Positions 1 through 11,605 of a stretch of 64,000 nucleotides of DNA are shown in pieces; within the stretch, counting starts at the first letter, position 1; every line of letters begins with the position of its first letter. This DNA is from Anoplolepis gracilipes. Its lineage: Eukaryota > Arthropoda > Insecta > Hymenoptera > Formicidae. The position numbers and the translations under genes were made by a program. A model generated the notes under the pieces. The model did not search any database, had not been told where the DNA came from, and worked only from the letters and a program-made list of their open reading frames with translations. Location of the stretch: positions 9,771,001-9,835,000 of the forward strand of contig NC_132983.1 in NCBI RefSeq assembly GCF_047496725.1. Direction: 5' to 3'.

Positions 1-144
1 TTTATAAGCCTGAACCAATAACTTTCAACTGCATGAGACATTCTACCCCCAGTGGTCCTCTGTTGTTATTAAAAATTCAGTATAATATGAAGTCTGGTGG
101 AGGTCACACGAATTCTGTCAATTTGCCTTGACATTATTAATATT

Positions 145-172
145 CTGAAGAAGGCTGCGTACAGCCGAAACG
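145..172 (+). other. Hairpin motif CTGAAGAA-stem-GAAACG (hammerhead-like core)
   Basis: CTGAAGAA is followed by the hairpin GGCTG-cgta-CAGCC and then GAAACG. The same layout occurs at 25159-25187 and 61546-61576; in the third copy the stem is GGCTC/GAGCC, so its last pair has changed on both sides. CTGANGA plus a stem plus GAAA is the conserved core of hammerhead ribozymes, which are known in Penelope-like elements. One extra A lies between the core and stem II, and stems I and III are weak or unproven, so this is a hypothesis only. Confidence 0.3.
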
Positions 173-576
173 TTTATATGTAACAATACAGAATAATTTT
201 AATTGAATAAATGTTAATTTTATGAACACACGGTAATTTTGCTAGTTGCCCTAATAGCTGTTTAATTATTGTTAAATTGAAACACGAGCGTTAATAATTT
301 TGAGTTTATATATATATAATTAGTTTAATAATTCAATAATTTAATATTTTTATTATATGTAATTAATAATTATAATTATTATTATATATAATTATATATA
401 AGTTGTTTTGTTATTTCAGTATAAATGGTTCAATACAAGTCACAAATCTACATGCCCGATTTGCAGAAATGTGTTTTAATTTAATTTGAAAAAGTATTGT
501 ATTTGTAAAAACAAATGTTGACAGTACAAAGCATAAATTAAAAATAATAAAAGAGAAGGAGAATAAAGAATATTAT

Positions 577-607
577 ATAGATAGATAGATAGATAGACAG
601 ATAGATA
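577..607. repeat. (TAGA)n microsatellite
   Basis: About seven TAGA units with one TAGACAGA interruption. Confidence 0.9.
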
Positions 608-614
608 ATTTATT

Positions 615-897
615 TTGAATCCTCTTGGGGTTTTCAACTCTTACATGGTGCTTTCCCAGGGACCAACCCCTTACAATCTCCCTCCTTTCTCATTTACATA
701 CCTATTTACGAATATACAAAATTACAAATCCAAAACCTTACCCTTGTCCTTCTCTTTGTATCCCCGTTACTTTCTTACCTCTTGCTACCTATCTTTAACC
801 CCCTCTCCTGGCCATATACGACCTTACAAAATTGTTCCCCACTCCTTCCCTCACGATCCATCCTTCTTTCTCCTTTCTTTCTCTGTCTCTCCTCACG

Positions 898-948
<51 letters not shown>

Positions 949-972
949 TCTCCTTTTCTTCCCGCTTCCCAT
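615..972. repeat. Pyrimidine-rich tract, left part, with (CT)n core
   Basis: C+T-rich sequence with an almost pure CT run at about 899-945. It is the left part of the tract that resumes at 6454; the Gypsy element 973-6453 was inserted into it. Open frames here are low-complexity and not genes. Confidence 0.8.
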
Positions 973-1329
973 TGAAAGACCGGATTTACTTCTGGAGATA
1001 TGACAGTCAGAGGATTGATATGTAGATCACGAACCGAATAATTAGGATGAAGGAGATATTCTGTGCACGAATTTAATATAAAATAAAAGAAATATCTTTA
1101 TTTAATACAAACTGAACTCGGAAAACTCTCAGGCTAAAACTGTCTATCTTCGCCTTTCTCGAAAGAGAGTCGACGCTCTCGATCGATCCTATCAATTTAT
1201 ACGCTCGCTTTTTCCCCTACTTAAAGTCTACCCGGTATATTTCGAAGCGAGACATGCGCCCTTGGTTTGTGTTGCGCGCGCCGCTCTACGTCATATGATG
1301 CGTATGACGTCGCCTTTTGGTGCCTTACA
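973..1329 (-). repeat. 3' LTR of Gypsy A
   Basis: 357 bp with TG...CA ends. It is 348/357 identical by eye to 6097-6453. On the minus strand the sequence just before it (about 1330-1345) is purine-rich and is the likely polypurine tract. Left flank CCAT is the target duplication. Confidence 0.93.
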
Positions 1330-1546
1330 TCTCGGCCCTCCTGGCCTATAACTTCGCCCCGAAGTTTTGTGCGGAATTTTTTAAAATGGCGCGTCGTGTA
1401 GTCAATTTACCGGTTTCTCTGTATCGATGGTGATCGCTGTAACAGGTACGTGAGGTTATTGCGTATCCTTACTTATAATGCTTATTCTACTAATTTTTAC
1501 AATCTTATATGCTAATTTACACTTAAGCTTATGACTAATTTTATAT

Positions 1547-2746
1547 CTAATTTAAAGGTTTTATCCAATATTTGATTTTATCGGACGACAATACCGTGTT
1601 CATTGGTTTCGCGCCTTGATTATGACCCGGTATATCACGGACAACGTGACGTATCGGTCGTTTCCTAGACTTTTAGCTATAAGGTAAGGCTCTTTATAAT
1701 TTGGTTTCCATTTCGTATTGACGCCTGGTTTAATAATTCTATTTCTTACTAACACGTAATCTCCTTCCTTATATTTCGTCGGATGTTTACTTCGCTTGTC
1801 TTTATATTGCTTATTATAATTGCGCAATAAATTGGTCGCACGCTCCGCGGAGTCTTTATTTATTTTCCTCTCTTTTTCTAGGTTTCTGTCCACACTGGTC
1901 AAGGATTGTGTGAACCTCGCAAATAAAAAATCTGTATGAGCTCACTGTTCATATCCTAACAGCAATTTTGACGGTGTACAGTTTATCGCTGAATGGTGTG
2001 TATTATTAATTATGTACTGTAATTGTCCTAAATATTCTTTCCATTCTGAAGGAGAATCTATTGCCTTAATTAATGAGCTTTTTAGGAATCTATTGGCCCT
2101 TTCCGCGATACCATTAGCCCAAGGTGCCGCGACTGCCACTTGCCGATGGTGAATTCCATTGCGATTAATGAATTCTTCAAACTCTTTGGATGAAAGCCGT
2201 TCCTCTATCGGACACTATATTTAAAGGTTTTCCAAAGGTATTAATTAATGATTTTAAATGCTCTATCACCTCTTTCGATCCCGTCGACTTCGTCGGAAAT
2301 AACCACGTAAACCGAGTGTATGCGTCTACAATTATTAATATATGTTTATATTTGTCCTCAGATTCTTGAAGCGGTCCGAAATGATCGATGTGAATTAATT
2401 CTAAAGGCGTTTTTGGCAACGGATACAAATGTGTTTCGCCTTCTAACCGATTCGGTGAACTATTTGACATTAGGCAAGTAAAACAATTCTCGATGTATTC
2501 ATAAACTCTCCTTCTCATGTGTGGAAACCAATAATTCTGACCTATTCCTTTCAGAGTTTTCTCTGCCCCGCAATGGACCATTTCGTCGTGGTGCGCTCGC
2601 AGCAAAGTTACAACCATTGAATCAGGTACAACAAATTTTACATCACCATCAACTTTCTTATAAACCAAACCTTCTATTAGTTGGAATTTATCGCTATCCG
2701 CAAACTCTAATTCTTTACTTATTTCCAGTATTCTGAGGTCTGCTAA
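1547..2746 (-). pseudogene. Integrase region of Gypsy A, frameshifted
   Basis: The integrase is spread over at least four frames. The piece at 2177-2668 has the HHCC zinc motif (ending CFTCL), the first catalytic Asp in IDHFGP and the second in SDRGTAF. The piece at 1942-2139 has the catalytic Glu in GIAERANR. The piece at 1600-1902 is the basic C-terminal domain, ending in the chromodomain-like KEGDYVLVRNR region. A last short frame ends at a stop at 1547-1549. Frame changes lie near 2140-2176, 1903-1941 and 1640, and another junction lies between 2669 and 2746. All DDE residues survive, so decay is by small indels. Confidence 0.9.
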
Positions 2747-5700
2747 CTATCTGAATTCGAGCTCTCTTTCTAACGGGAGAGCATTTACGTACGCCATGCT
2801 ACGACTCAGTGCATCTACATGGCACATTTGTTTCCCTGCTCGATGCGCAATACTAAAATTATAATTCTGCAGGGTGAGTGTCCACCTTGCTATTCTCGGG
2901 TTTAAGTTCGCTCGATTTACAGCATGTACTAACGCATTACAGTCTGTGATAATTTTGAACTGTATTCCATATAAATATAAGTGGAAACGCTCTATCGCTC
3001 TTATAATTGCTAACATTTCTAACTCAAACGAATGATATTTTGTTTCAGCCTCATTCGTGACTTGGCTAAAGTACGTTACTGGAGCCCACTTATTGTCTTT
3101 TTGCTTTTGCAAAAGTATCGCTCCGAGGCCTAGACTACACGCATCGGTATGCAGTTCCGTTTCCGCCGCAGGATTGTATAATTTAAGCACTGGCGCAGTG
3201 GTAAGTTCACTCTTCAATAATTCAAACGCCTTTAAACAATTTTTATCGAAACGGAATTCCACTGATTTCTTTAATAAATTTAACAATGATCTGGCTTTCC
3301 GCGCATAATCCTTGATAAACTTTTTAAAGTAATTCGTTAATCCTAAAAATCGTTGAATTCCTAGTACATTTCTCGGTTGAATGAAATTTTTAATTGCCTC
3401 TGTGTGTCTTTGACTTAACGTTATACCGTTTTCAGAAATCGTATATCCTAAAAATTCTACTGTATTTCTCAAGAATTGACACTTGTGGTAATTCAATTTG
3501 AATTTGTACTGTTTCAGAATAGAGAGCACTTCTCTCAGGATTTCAAGATTTTGCTCGACCGTTTCCGTCGGAATTAATACATCGTCCATATAAACCACTA
3601 TTTTATCCTGCCGAATTAACGGGTTAAGAATTTGCTTCAATCTTTTCTGAAATTCGGCTGGTGCTTCCGAATAGCCAAAGAATAAGTATTTATACTCATA
3701 TTGCCCATCGGGCGTCGCGAATGAAAAATATTTAGTTGAATCATTATGGACTTTAATTTGATGGAAACTATCTTTTAAATTAAGCAATGTAAATACTTCC
3801 TTATTACCTAATTGCAATAGACAATCTTCGATTAACGGGAAAGGATATTTTTGCTTCTCAATTCTATTGTTTAACGGTCGCAAATCCACACAGAGCCTAA
3901 CTTGACCATTTTTCTTCTTTACAGATACTACCCTCGCACAATAAGGAGAAATGCTCGGCTGAATTATTCCCTGTCGTAATAATTCGTCAACGATTTTTCT
4001 GATCTCGACGCGCTCGGTGTATGCAAAACGTCGTGGTGCATACGCATATATGGAAGGGTCTCGAAAGTGAACTTGTACCGTATAATCATCTTCCACTGCT
4101 AAGATATTTGTATTTTCTATCTCGAATAATAAATCTTTAAGTTGTTTTTCGACCTTGTTATTGTAATTTGTTTTAACCGTTTCTATTATCTGTTCCAGGT
4201 TGTTTGTTAAACTATCTTCTATGTAATACGGCAAACACGTAAACAAGTTGACCTTCTCACCTTCACACGCCGGTTTATACACTAAGATAAGCTTTTCTTT
4301 GTTTAAAAAATCACGACCAAGTATCAGGTCACTTTCAAAATTGTTTTCTTTTAGTACATGTAAATTAACCGAAAATTTTGAATTTTCCACGCAATTCAAC
4401 GCGACTTCGACTAATACAATGCCTATAATATTTAGCGAATTATTACTCAAATTTTTTAACTTCCTTTCGACCGGTACTAATTTATAATTATATGGCTTCA
4501 AGAATTCTTTATACACGTTAAATTTAATGAACGAAACTGGGCTCTCCGTATCAATCAACGCAATTAACTCGCATTTTCTATCATCTAACTTATCTATTTT
4601 GACGAACGGATTGGTAATTTCTATTTTAGATTCTACCTCGTTAACGGCCGCCACTGCGCTCGAGGACGACGACTCTACGGAGACGCTTGCTGCTGCCGTC
4701 GTGGATGCCGCCGAAGGAGATGTCCTCTGTGGCGCGCCTTTCTTCTTGAGGATGGGGCAGTCGTACCGGCGATGTCCTTTCTCCTTGCAATAGAAGCAGG
4801 ACGTCTCTCCTCTGCATTCCTGGTGCGTGTGCCCCTTTTTGCCGCAATTCCTGCACATGTCCTTCGTCGTTCCCGCGCTCGCACCATTAGCGCCAGGACG
4901 CCTCTTCTCCGTATCCAAGGCTCCTTCCGTCACTCGCCTCATGGTCTCCAGGAATTCCTCTAGAGTGTCGGCCTTTATGGAGAGCGCCACTGCCCTCAGG
5001 GAGCTCTGAGCGATTCTGCCGATCACCAGATTAATTGTGTCCTTGGCCGATAAATCGAGGCGATGCATCAACGCCACTTTCTTTATGGCGTATTGGTCGA
5101 ACGTCTCTTTCCCTTGGATCCACTTCCTGGCCTCGACTTTCTGCATGGCCTTGTAGAAGGGAACCTTTCTCTCGAACATTTTCGTCAGCTCCTGGCGAAG
5201 CCCTATCCAGGACTCCACTGCTGCTCCTGTCTGAACCTTGTACCACTGTCGAGCCGATTTCACCAATCGACTGGAAGCTGCCAGAAGTGTCACCCCGTCG
5301 GTGGCCCCATGGATCAACGACACCTTCTCTACCCTTCTGATCCAGGTAATGATATTTTCGTCCTCTGTTCCTCCGAATTCCGGGATTTGAGTCGATAGCC
5401 AGTTGATCATATTTCCAGGTAGAAGCCCATCTTGCCTGGATTGACCTTGAGAAGATTCGGTCGGAGAAGAATTTACCTCTGTTCGCTCCGTCGTCCGTCC
5501 AGCATTTCCTGTCGCTGAAACGGGAACCTCCTCCGCTCTGACCACCGGAACTTCGTTTCGTCTCGCACCCAGCACCTGAATTAACTGGGCAAATTGATCC
5601 TGCTGTTGTTGAAGGAACTGCTGGTGTTGCCTGGACAGCTCCTCCTGTTGCCTTCTCAGAAATTGTTGCTGCTGTTCCTGCATCTCTAAATAATGCCGAT

Positions 5701-5998
5701 TCAGGTCAGCGGTCACCGAAGAAAGCGCTTGTCGGACCCTCAGCATGGTCACCGGACGATCCTCGTCGTCTTTCGCCGAAACTGATCCTTGCGTCTCAAC
5801 GTCGTCCTGCTCCGGAACCAAGTCTGTCCCCAATAAGTCTGCCACTGGACCGTGTTATTCCAAATGCAAGATTATTACGTCGAGTAATTTTTCTCGATCC
5901 CATCTAACTCTTCGGTCCAAGTTTATTCGGAATCGAAGAGCTTCTTGCTTCAGCTCCCTCAAGGATAATGTGTCTAAACGTGCCCTATATTCTTCCAT
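2747..5998 (-). pseudogene. Gag-Pol of Gypsy A, part 1: Gag, protease, RT, RNase H
   Basis: Reading starts at the ATG at 5998 (MEEYRARL), with a SAP-like helical N-terminus. An in-frame TAA at 5855-5857 interrupts Gag and the same frame then runs open to 2747. In order: a Gln-rich coiled coil; a retrotransposon Gag domain; two CCHC knuckles (CRNCGKKGHTHQEC and CFYCKEKGHRRYDC); protease, whose usual D-T/S-G site reads DTES; RT with YMDD in motif C but LNL where motif A normally has the catalytic Asp (LDL); and RNase H with acidic residues in LHTDAC, ELEML and ITDCN. Length and order fit the Gag-Pol fusion of Ty3/Gypsy elements. The stop, the protease change and the RT change each suggest inactivity. 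Family call is certain; clade not determined. Confidence 0.93.
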
Positions 5999-6077
5999 TT
6001 TTCCAGATATAACGGCAGAATTTGAAAGTCGTACCAAAATAATCGCAGAGGTCACGAGCCGCCGAAGGAACGCGAAT

Positions 6078-6094
6078 CGAATCCCACTTCTGAT
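6078..6094 (-). other. Primer binding site of Gypsy A (tRNA-Leu-like)
   Basis: Directly inside the 5' LTR the minus strand reads TCAGAAGTGGGATTCGA. This matches the complement of the T-arm/acceptor 3' part of insect tRNA-Leu(CAA) as I remember it. It starts a few bases inside the usual TGG position. The tRNA identity is from memory and moderately sure. Confidence 0.5.
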
Positions 6095-6096
6095 GT

Positions 6097-6453
6097 TGAA
6101 AGACCGGATTTACTTCTGGAAATATGACAGCCAGAGGATTGATATGTAGATCACGAACCGAATAATTAAGATGAAGGAGATATTCTGTGCACGAATTTAA
6201 TATAAAATAAAAGAAATATCTTTATTTAATACAAACTGAACTCGGAAAACTCTCAGCCTAAAACTGTCTATCTTCGCCTTTCTCGAAAGAGAGTCGACGC
6301 TCTCGATCGATCCTATCAATTTATACGCTCGCTTTTTCCCTTTCTTAAAGTCTACCCGGTATATTTCGAAGCGAGACATGCGCCCTTGGTTTGTGTTGCG
6401 CGCGCCGTTCTACGTCATATGACGCGTATGACATCGCCTTTTGGTGCCTTACA
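6097..6453 (-). repeat. 5' LTR of Gypsy A
   Basis: 357-bp partner of 973-1329. It should hold the element's promoter on the minus strand. Right flank CCAT (6454-6457) matches the left target duplication. Confidence 0.93.
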
Positions 6454-7800
6454 CCATTTTCTCTCTTGTCCACCCCCTCTCCCTTCATTTCCCACATCTA
6501 AAAAGGAAAGTCTCTCATATCCCGTTCTCCCCTCCCTCTCTCTCTCTCTCTCTCTCTCCCACCCATTTCTTAACTCGAAACTCCCTTACAAATTGCCCAA
6601 TGTTTTTAGGGACGCCCCACCCCTTACAGTCTAAAATTATTTCTGTCACTAACCCACTGCCCCTCATGCATCCCTTGTCTATCCCTAACCTCTCGTCTCA
6701 TACATCTCCTTTCCCTTCGCTTATATTCCTCCACTCTCTCTCTCTCTTTCCTTTTCTTTCCTCTCTCCCTCCCTCCTCTCTCTCTCTTCTCCTGCTCCAT
6801 TTCTCCATCTCCTCTTCCTTTCTTTTCCCTTCTTTCCTCCTCTCCTTCTTCCTTCTTCCTCTTTCTACCTTTCTACTTCTCCTCCCTCTCTCTCTCCTTT
6901 TTCCTCGCTCTATTTGTTTTCCTTTTCGTTCTTCGTCTCTCCCCGATTTTCCGTCCCTTTTCTCTCATCCCCTATAACCCGTCATCTCTTCCTTCTTCTC
7001 TATCCTCTGTCTCCCCTCCTCTCTCTTTACCCTCTTCATTTCCTCCTTATTCTCTCTCGCTACTTCCAATTCCTTAATTATCCTCTTCATCATCCCCAAT
7101 ATTTCCCCCCTCACTTCCTTATCCCCTCATTAAACTCTCATATCTTTCCGCTCCTCCCTCTCTTCTTCTCTTCCTCTTCTCTCCATCCTCTCTTCCTTCC
7201 CCTCCTCCCTTCATGCCTTCTCCTCTCATTACCCCTTCTTTCCTCTCGTCCTTACTAATTCTCCGTGCCTCGCGTTCCCTTCCAGTCCTCACCATCTCTC
7301 ACCTCCCCCCTGCACTCCCTAATCTCTCTCACCTCACTCTTCGTCTGTTTAACTCCTCTCTCCTTATCCACTTCCCTTTCCTTTCCACCTCTTCCCTTCT
7401 CTCCTTTTTCCTGCGCTTCTCCTCACTTGCTTTCCCTTCTCTCTGTCCTCTTCACCACTCACTTTGGAATACTCTTCTTCTCTCTCCTCCCCCTTCCTTC
7501 TTCTCTCTTCCCTTTGTCACTCCACCATCCTTCTTTCCTCTTCTTCCTCCTCTTCCCTTCTCTCCTTTCTCTGCGTACCTCCTCACTTGATTTCCCTTTT
7601 CTCTGCTACTCAATACCCGCATATAACCTCCATCTGTCACCGTCTACGTTTCTCATCATATACTCCATCATCTCCTTCCTTTCTATCCTCGTCTGTCTTA
7701 ATTCCTGCCTCTCTCCTTGACCTTTCCTCTTTGTTTCTACTTTCCTTCTTCCTTTACTCCGATCCAATCTTCCCTTCGTTTTTTTCTGCTCCTTTCTCTT
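6454..7800. repeat. Long polypyrimidine tract, right part
   Basis: About 1.35 kb of almost pure C/T on the + strand with short CT runs, continuing the tract cut at 972. Several long open frames cross it on both strands, but they encode only Ser/Leu/Pro/Phe or Glu/Lys/Arg and are composition artefacts. Internal similar blocks (for example around 7480 and 7560) suggest growth by local duplication. Confidence 0.8.
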
Positions 7801-8345
7801 ATAGTATAACGGGAGCGTCCCGTTTGACCACGTCACGATTAACCACAGCCACTTATATCGACCGATGCCTAGGTTCATCAGCAACGATTAACCAATCAAA
7901 GAGCCTCATTTTAAACTGGCCAATTGGCGACGTGGTTAATAGACTCCCACCCTAGTATAACTAGGGGCACTCCGAGCTTTTTCGGGGTTTGCGTCGATCC
8001 GTTCTGCGCATCCGCCATGTTTTTGGGAGGAACCAATCAGAAAATTGTTGTATATGTGGTAGTGTGAAATCTGTGAGAGTGCATCACAGAGGTAACACTA
8101 TAATATATTTATGAATATATAAAACTATAAATTATTTTTATTTCTTTTATTTTTTACATAATTTTGTAACTTTTTCTTAATTTTTAAAAATTTTATACAT
8201 TCCTTTCACGGCATAAATGTAACGCATATTCCTTGAACGATTGATACGCCACTGAATATTAGTTCAAAAACATGGCGAAATACCACGTAATTAAAGACAA
8301 AAAGATCAAAGTGCCAACAAAGAGTGCCCCTACTAGTTATACTAT
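7801..8345. mobile_element. MITE with ATAGTATAACTAG ends, carrying a nested MITE
   Basis: The left end ATAGTATAAC...TAGGGGCACTC (split by the insert 7811-7952) is the inverted complement of the right end GAGTGCCCCTACTAGTTATACTAT at 8322-8345, apart from a short indel. No coding capacity is seen. Superfamily not assigned. Confidence 0.6.
7811..7952. mobile_element. hAT-like MITE, copy 1 (142 bp)
   Basis: Imperfect terminal inverted repeats GGGAGCGTCC.../...AGACTCCCACCC are flanked by TAGTATAAC at 7802-7810 and 7953-7961. Copy 2 (inverted) is at 27499-27639 with an 8-bp duplication. The 8-9 bp target duplication and short GGG-type ends fit the hAT superfamily by inference; no transposase is present. 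Confidence 0.75.
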
Positions 8346-9042
8346 GTTTCCCTTAACTTTGCTCCTTTCACCCTGTCTCCCTATCCTGTCTGCTATACCA
8401 TCTCAAGTCGATTTCTCGATCTTCCTTCCTCGCCTTAGCTCCATAAAGTTAGCCAAACCACTTTGATTTTTTTATAATTAAAATTAACTAATCGTTTGGA
8501 AATCGTTTGGAGATGATTGGAAGTTTAATTAAAACGTTTGGAGATTCATCATTTTTTTTAATTAAATAATTAAAATTTCGATGTAAAGTTAGCCGAATAT
8601 TTTTATTTTTCGTCCAATTGAGTTAAACAAGAGTTTATTCGATGCAAAATCGTTAGGTGATCGCGAATAAATTCTTTACAACGTTTAAAGGTCCATAGTT
8701 TATCCGAAAAATGAAAAAAATTATATGCGGTAAAATTCCAAATTCTTTTAAGGCTAATTCACACTTTGGCAGAAAAGCAGGTAAATGTAAAGATGAGCGG
8801 TCTTCATCGATTATTGAAAATTTTTTTAGTAATAGATTTTGGCTCGAAACGAACGAATCTGGCAGAAAAAATCGTCGCTCTGCCACGCGAAGCGAGATAT
8901 AAATTTTTTAAGATGATTACTTTTGAGACTATGAAACCTGTCATTCGGGCGACGTATAGTGACATGGACGTGCGCTACGGTCACGCACGCATGCGTTTTA
9001 GTAACTTACACAAAATTTTAAATAAATCCTTTTTAATTTTAA

Positions 9043-11550
9043 CACGTTCCGTGCCAGACCGTTTTTTGAAGACTTTCCGTTCAGGCCGCGTATACGCCCC
9101 ACGCTTTACAATTGTATTGTTTTGTTTCTGGCGTATGCCTTACAATGATTAAAATAGTGCAAAAATCATAATTATCAAGGAAAGGGTGTATAGTTTAAGA
9201 TGCATAACACAACAAAGCAATAAATTTATTTTTCTAGGAATTAGTTTAACAAATACCTGGCTGAACATTACTCTACCAAGCGAGTCGCATCCTCGCACAT
9301 ATTTTTTATGATGTCTATATTATTTTAAAATAAAACATTTTAGTTGAAATATATTTAATATTATATTTATGTGACAAGTTTGTATACAATCACAAAAAGA
9401 TGTTACGGTGAACTTTGTTAAAACATGGCAAACATAAATGTGATTTATCCACACAACTATCACAGAATGTTGCAACTTTTACAGTACAGTTTCTTGCCGA
9501 TTGAGAACCTAAATTTTTAACGTTTTTTTCGTAACAAATTTTACAGCGCCTTCTTATCGAATTAAAGTTGCCCTTTTTTTTAATTTTGTGACGACTTCTT
9601 GATCCAATGGGTAGAGAATTATTATTATTACAAGACATCAGATTCATGGCTAATTTTTTTCGAAATTCGAGGCTTGATATTTTTTGGTTTGTAAGACTGT
9701 TATATATAATCCATGCATTTACTACAGCTGTGTTTAGGCAAAGTTCAAATACAATTTTTTTGTACCATTTTACTGATTTTCGTAGAGGACTACAATATGA
9801 AGCCATTTGATTGGAGACATCCACATAAGACTTTCCTTCATTATAATTCACAATAATCTTAGGTTTTATAACAATATTCCTTCTTTTCTGCATAACCACA
9901 GTTTCATCAGAATGCTTTGTTGATAATAAAAGAACATCACGTTTGTCCTTCCATTTCATTGTCAATCCATCATTGCTTTCCTTAGCAATATATTCATGTC
10001 ACTGTAATTTTTGCAAGTAGATCTTTCGGAATTCCGCGGCGATTTGATCGCATTGTTCCAACGACTTGAGTATTTTTAGCGACTAGCTTCTTGGCTAATT
10101 CGATACTTGTGTACCAGTTATCAATACATATTGTATGATCTTTGCCAAATATATTTTTACATAACGACAGAACTACATTGGTAGGCGTCGTTTTCTCCAT
10201 ATCCGTTTTTTTCCCACAATAAATTTTGAAAGTGATTGTGTATCCTGGTGTTGAACATAATTTGAATATTTTGATACCGTACTTATGTCGTTTTTGTTTT
10301 ATATACTGTTTGAAGATAATGCGACCTCGAAAAGGAATCAGAGACTCGTCTACACAAACAATTTTGCTTAGTTCAAAATACTTTTCAAAATTTTCATTTA
10401 ACATATCAATTACTATTCTAATTTTATACAAGCGATCGTTTACATTTTCTTTTTTATTATCGTTGAAATGCAACATTCGCAACAAAAGTTCAAACCGATT
10501 CCTTGGCATTATTGAAGAAGGAAGAGTTTGCGAATATGCCGGATCTTTGGACCAATACAAATTTATTTCTGGAAGCTTTACAATTCCCATCCACATAATA
10601 AGCCCAAAAAAACTTTTTATCTCGCTTTTGTCCGTCGGTTTCCAGTCATCTAATCGCGATGATGTTTGTTCTAATAGTAATTTTTGCGCATACCGATTGG
10701 TTTCTATAACTACAAGTTCGAAGAATTCATCATTCACAAGCAATAAATAAATATCTTCTGGTTTTTCATAAATTTGATTAAATATTTTGAAACCCGGCGT
10801 ACCAACAAAAGGCGTAAGGCGTGGTTGGTTTCCGATGAGATCAGACCAGTCTATATGCGAAATAGTTATATTGTTTACAGAAGATTCATCATCATCGTCT
10901 TCACTACTGGATAAAATCCTATTGCGGCGTGTAGAAAGACGATGAAGAGATATGATTTCCTCTGAACTGTCTGAAAAATCTTCGGAAAGGCTTATTCGTG
11001 TAATCTTACGGCGTTTTGTTAGAATTTCTGCGAGTGGTACGTCAGAATCATCACTTGAAAAACTGTCACTGTGTAATGCCATGTCCGAATATAAGGAGTA
11101 AATATAAAATTTGGAAAAGGTCTGAGGAAAAGGAGGGAAAAATTGCAAGACATTTTTAAATGCAAAATAATCCTTATCTATAACACTGAAATAGTATATA
11201 CATACCGTATTTCCTTCGTTTGATTGTACTTTAGAAACACACTGAACTAAATAAATCCCAGCTTCAGTGAAGCAGTAATTGTCGCATCAACGACACGCGA
11301 ATAAGTGACTGATCGAAACGCGATATGTGCAGTTAAAACAAATTGCAGTCAAAAAAAATGACTACCACGCCGCGTGAGGCGTATACGCCCCACGATCAAA
11401 TAAACGCAGCAGCAATAGTATTAAGATGCCCATAATTGACTGCATAATAAATTTTTAAAAAATTCTTCATTTTACAATAACAATACCCAATGGCTTGATG
11501 AACGGAAAGTTCAACGTGGGGCTCATACGCCCCACGCGGCACGGAACGTG
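9043..11550 (-). mobile_element. piggyBac-family DNA transposon (2.5 kb)
   Basis: A 13-bp perfect inverted repeat, CACGTTCCGTGCC at 9043-9055 and its complement at 11538-11550, is flanked by TTAA at 9039-9042 and 11551-11554, the hallmark target of piggyBac. Subterminal GTATACGCCCCACG-type motifs occur near both ends (about 9090, 11380 and 11528). The transposase on the minus strand has one frameshift. It sits inside the left arm of a fold-back element. Confidence 0.95.
9390..11082 (-). pseudogene. piggyBac transposase, single frameshift
   Basis: The first frame begins at MALHSDSF (ATG at 11082; an upstream Met at 11148 is less likely) with a Ser/Asp-rich N-terminus typical of piggyBac. It then carries the RNase H-like core with catalytic Asp in VDESLIPFRGR and in CIDNWYTS. 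It stops at about 10001 after KITVT. The second frame resumes at once (HEYIAKESNDG...) and runs to 9390. It has the third Asp in YVDVSNQM, where the usual second Asp of this motif is Asn, then a C-terminal Cys-rich zinc domain (CKICYEKN...CDSC...CLPCFNKVH). One 1-nt shift near 10000 seems to be the only break. Length (about 560 residues joined) is normal for the family. Confidence 0.93.
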
Positions 11551-11605
11551 TTAATAAATCCTTTTTATGTTGCTATGCAAGTTGCAAACTCATGTGGAAT
11601 CATAT

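Larger units (their letters stand above)
1..614. other. A+T-rich intergenic sequence with tail of an unidentified repeat
   Basis: No gene is seen. The stretch is strongly A+T-rich with short TA runs around 300-410. The only structured part is a hairpin motif at 145-172, listed separately, which recurs twice elsewhere in the window, so the left edge probably holds the end of a transposable element. Confidence 0.5.
973..6453 (-). mobile_element. Ty3/Gypsy LTR retrotransposon A, nearly full length, inactive
   Basis: Two 357-bp direct repeats (973-1329 and 6097-6453) begin TGTAAGG and end TTTCA on the coding strand, and are flanked by the 4-bp duplication CCAT at 969-972 and 6454-6457. Between them, on the minus strand, lie Gag, two zinc knuckles, protease, reverse transcriptase, RNase H and integrase in Ty3/Gypsy order. 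The two LTRs differ at 9 of 357 positions by eye count (about 2.5%), so the insertion is fairly recent. A stop in Gag, frameshifts in the integrase region and changed catalytic residues make it non-functional. No envelope gene was seen. Confidence 0.95.

Noticed and set aside
6386..7955. Many long overlapping open frames of Ser/Leu/Pro/Phe
   Set aside because: They follow from the C/T-rich composition, occur in all frames and have no domain.
9994..11148. Domesticated piggyBac host gene
   Set aside because: Intact terminal repeats, TTAA duplications and a frameshift indicate a transposon copy, not a domesticated gene.
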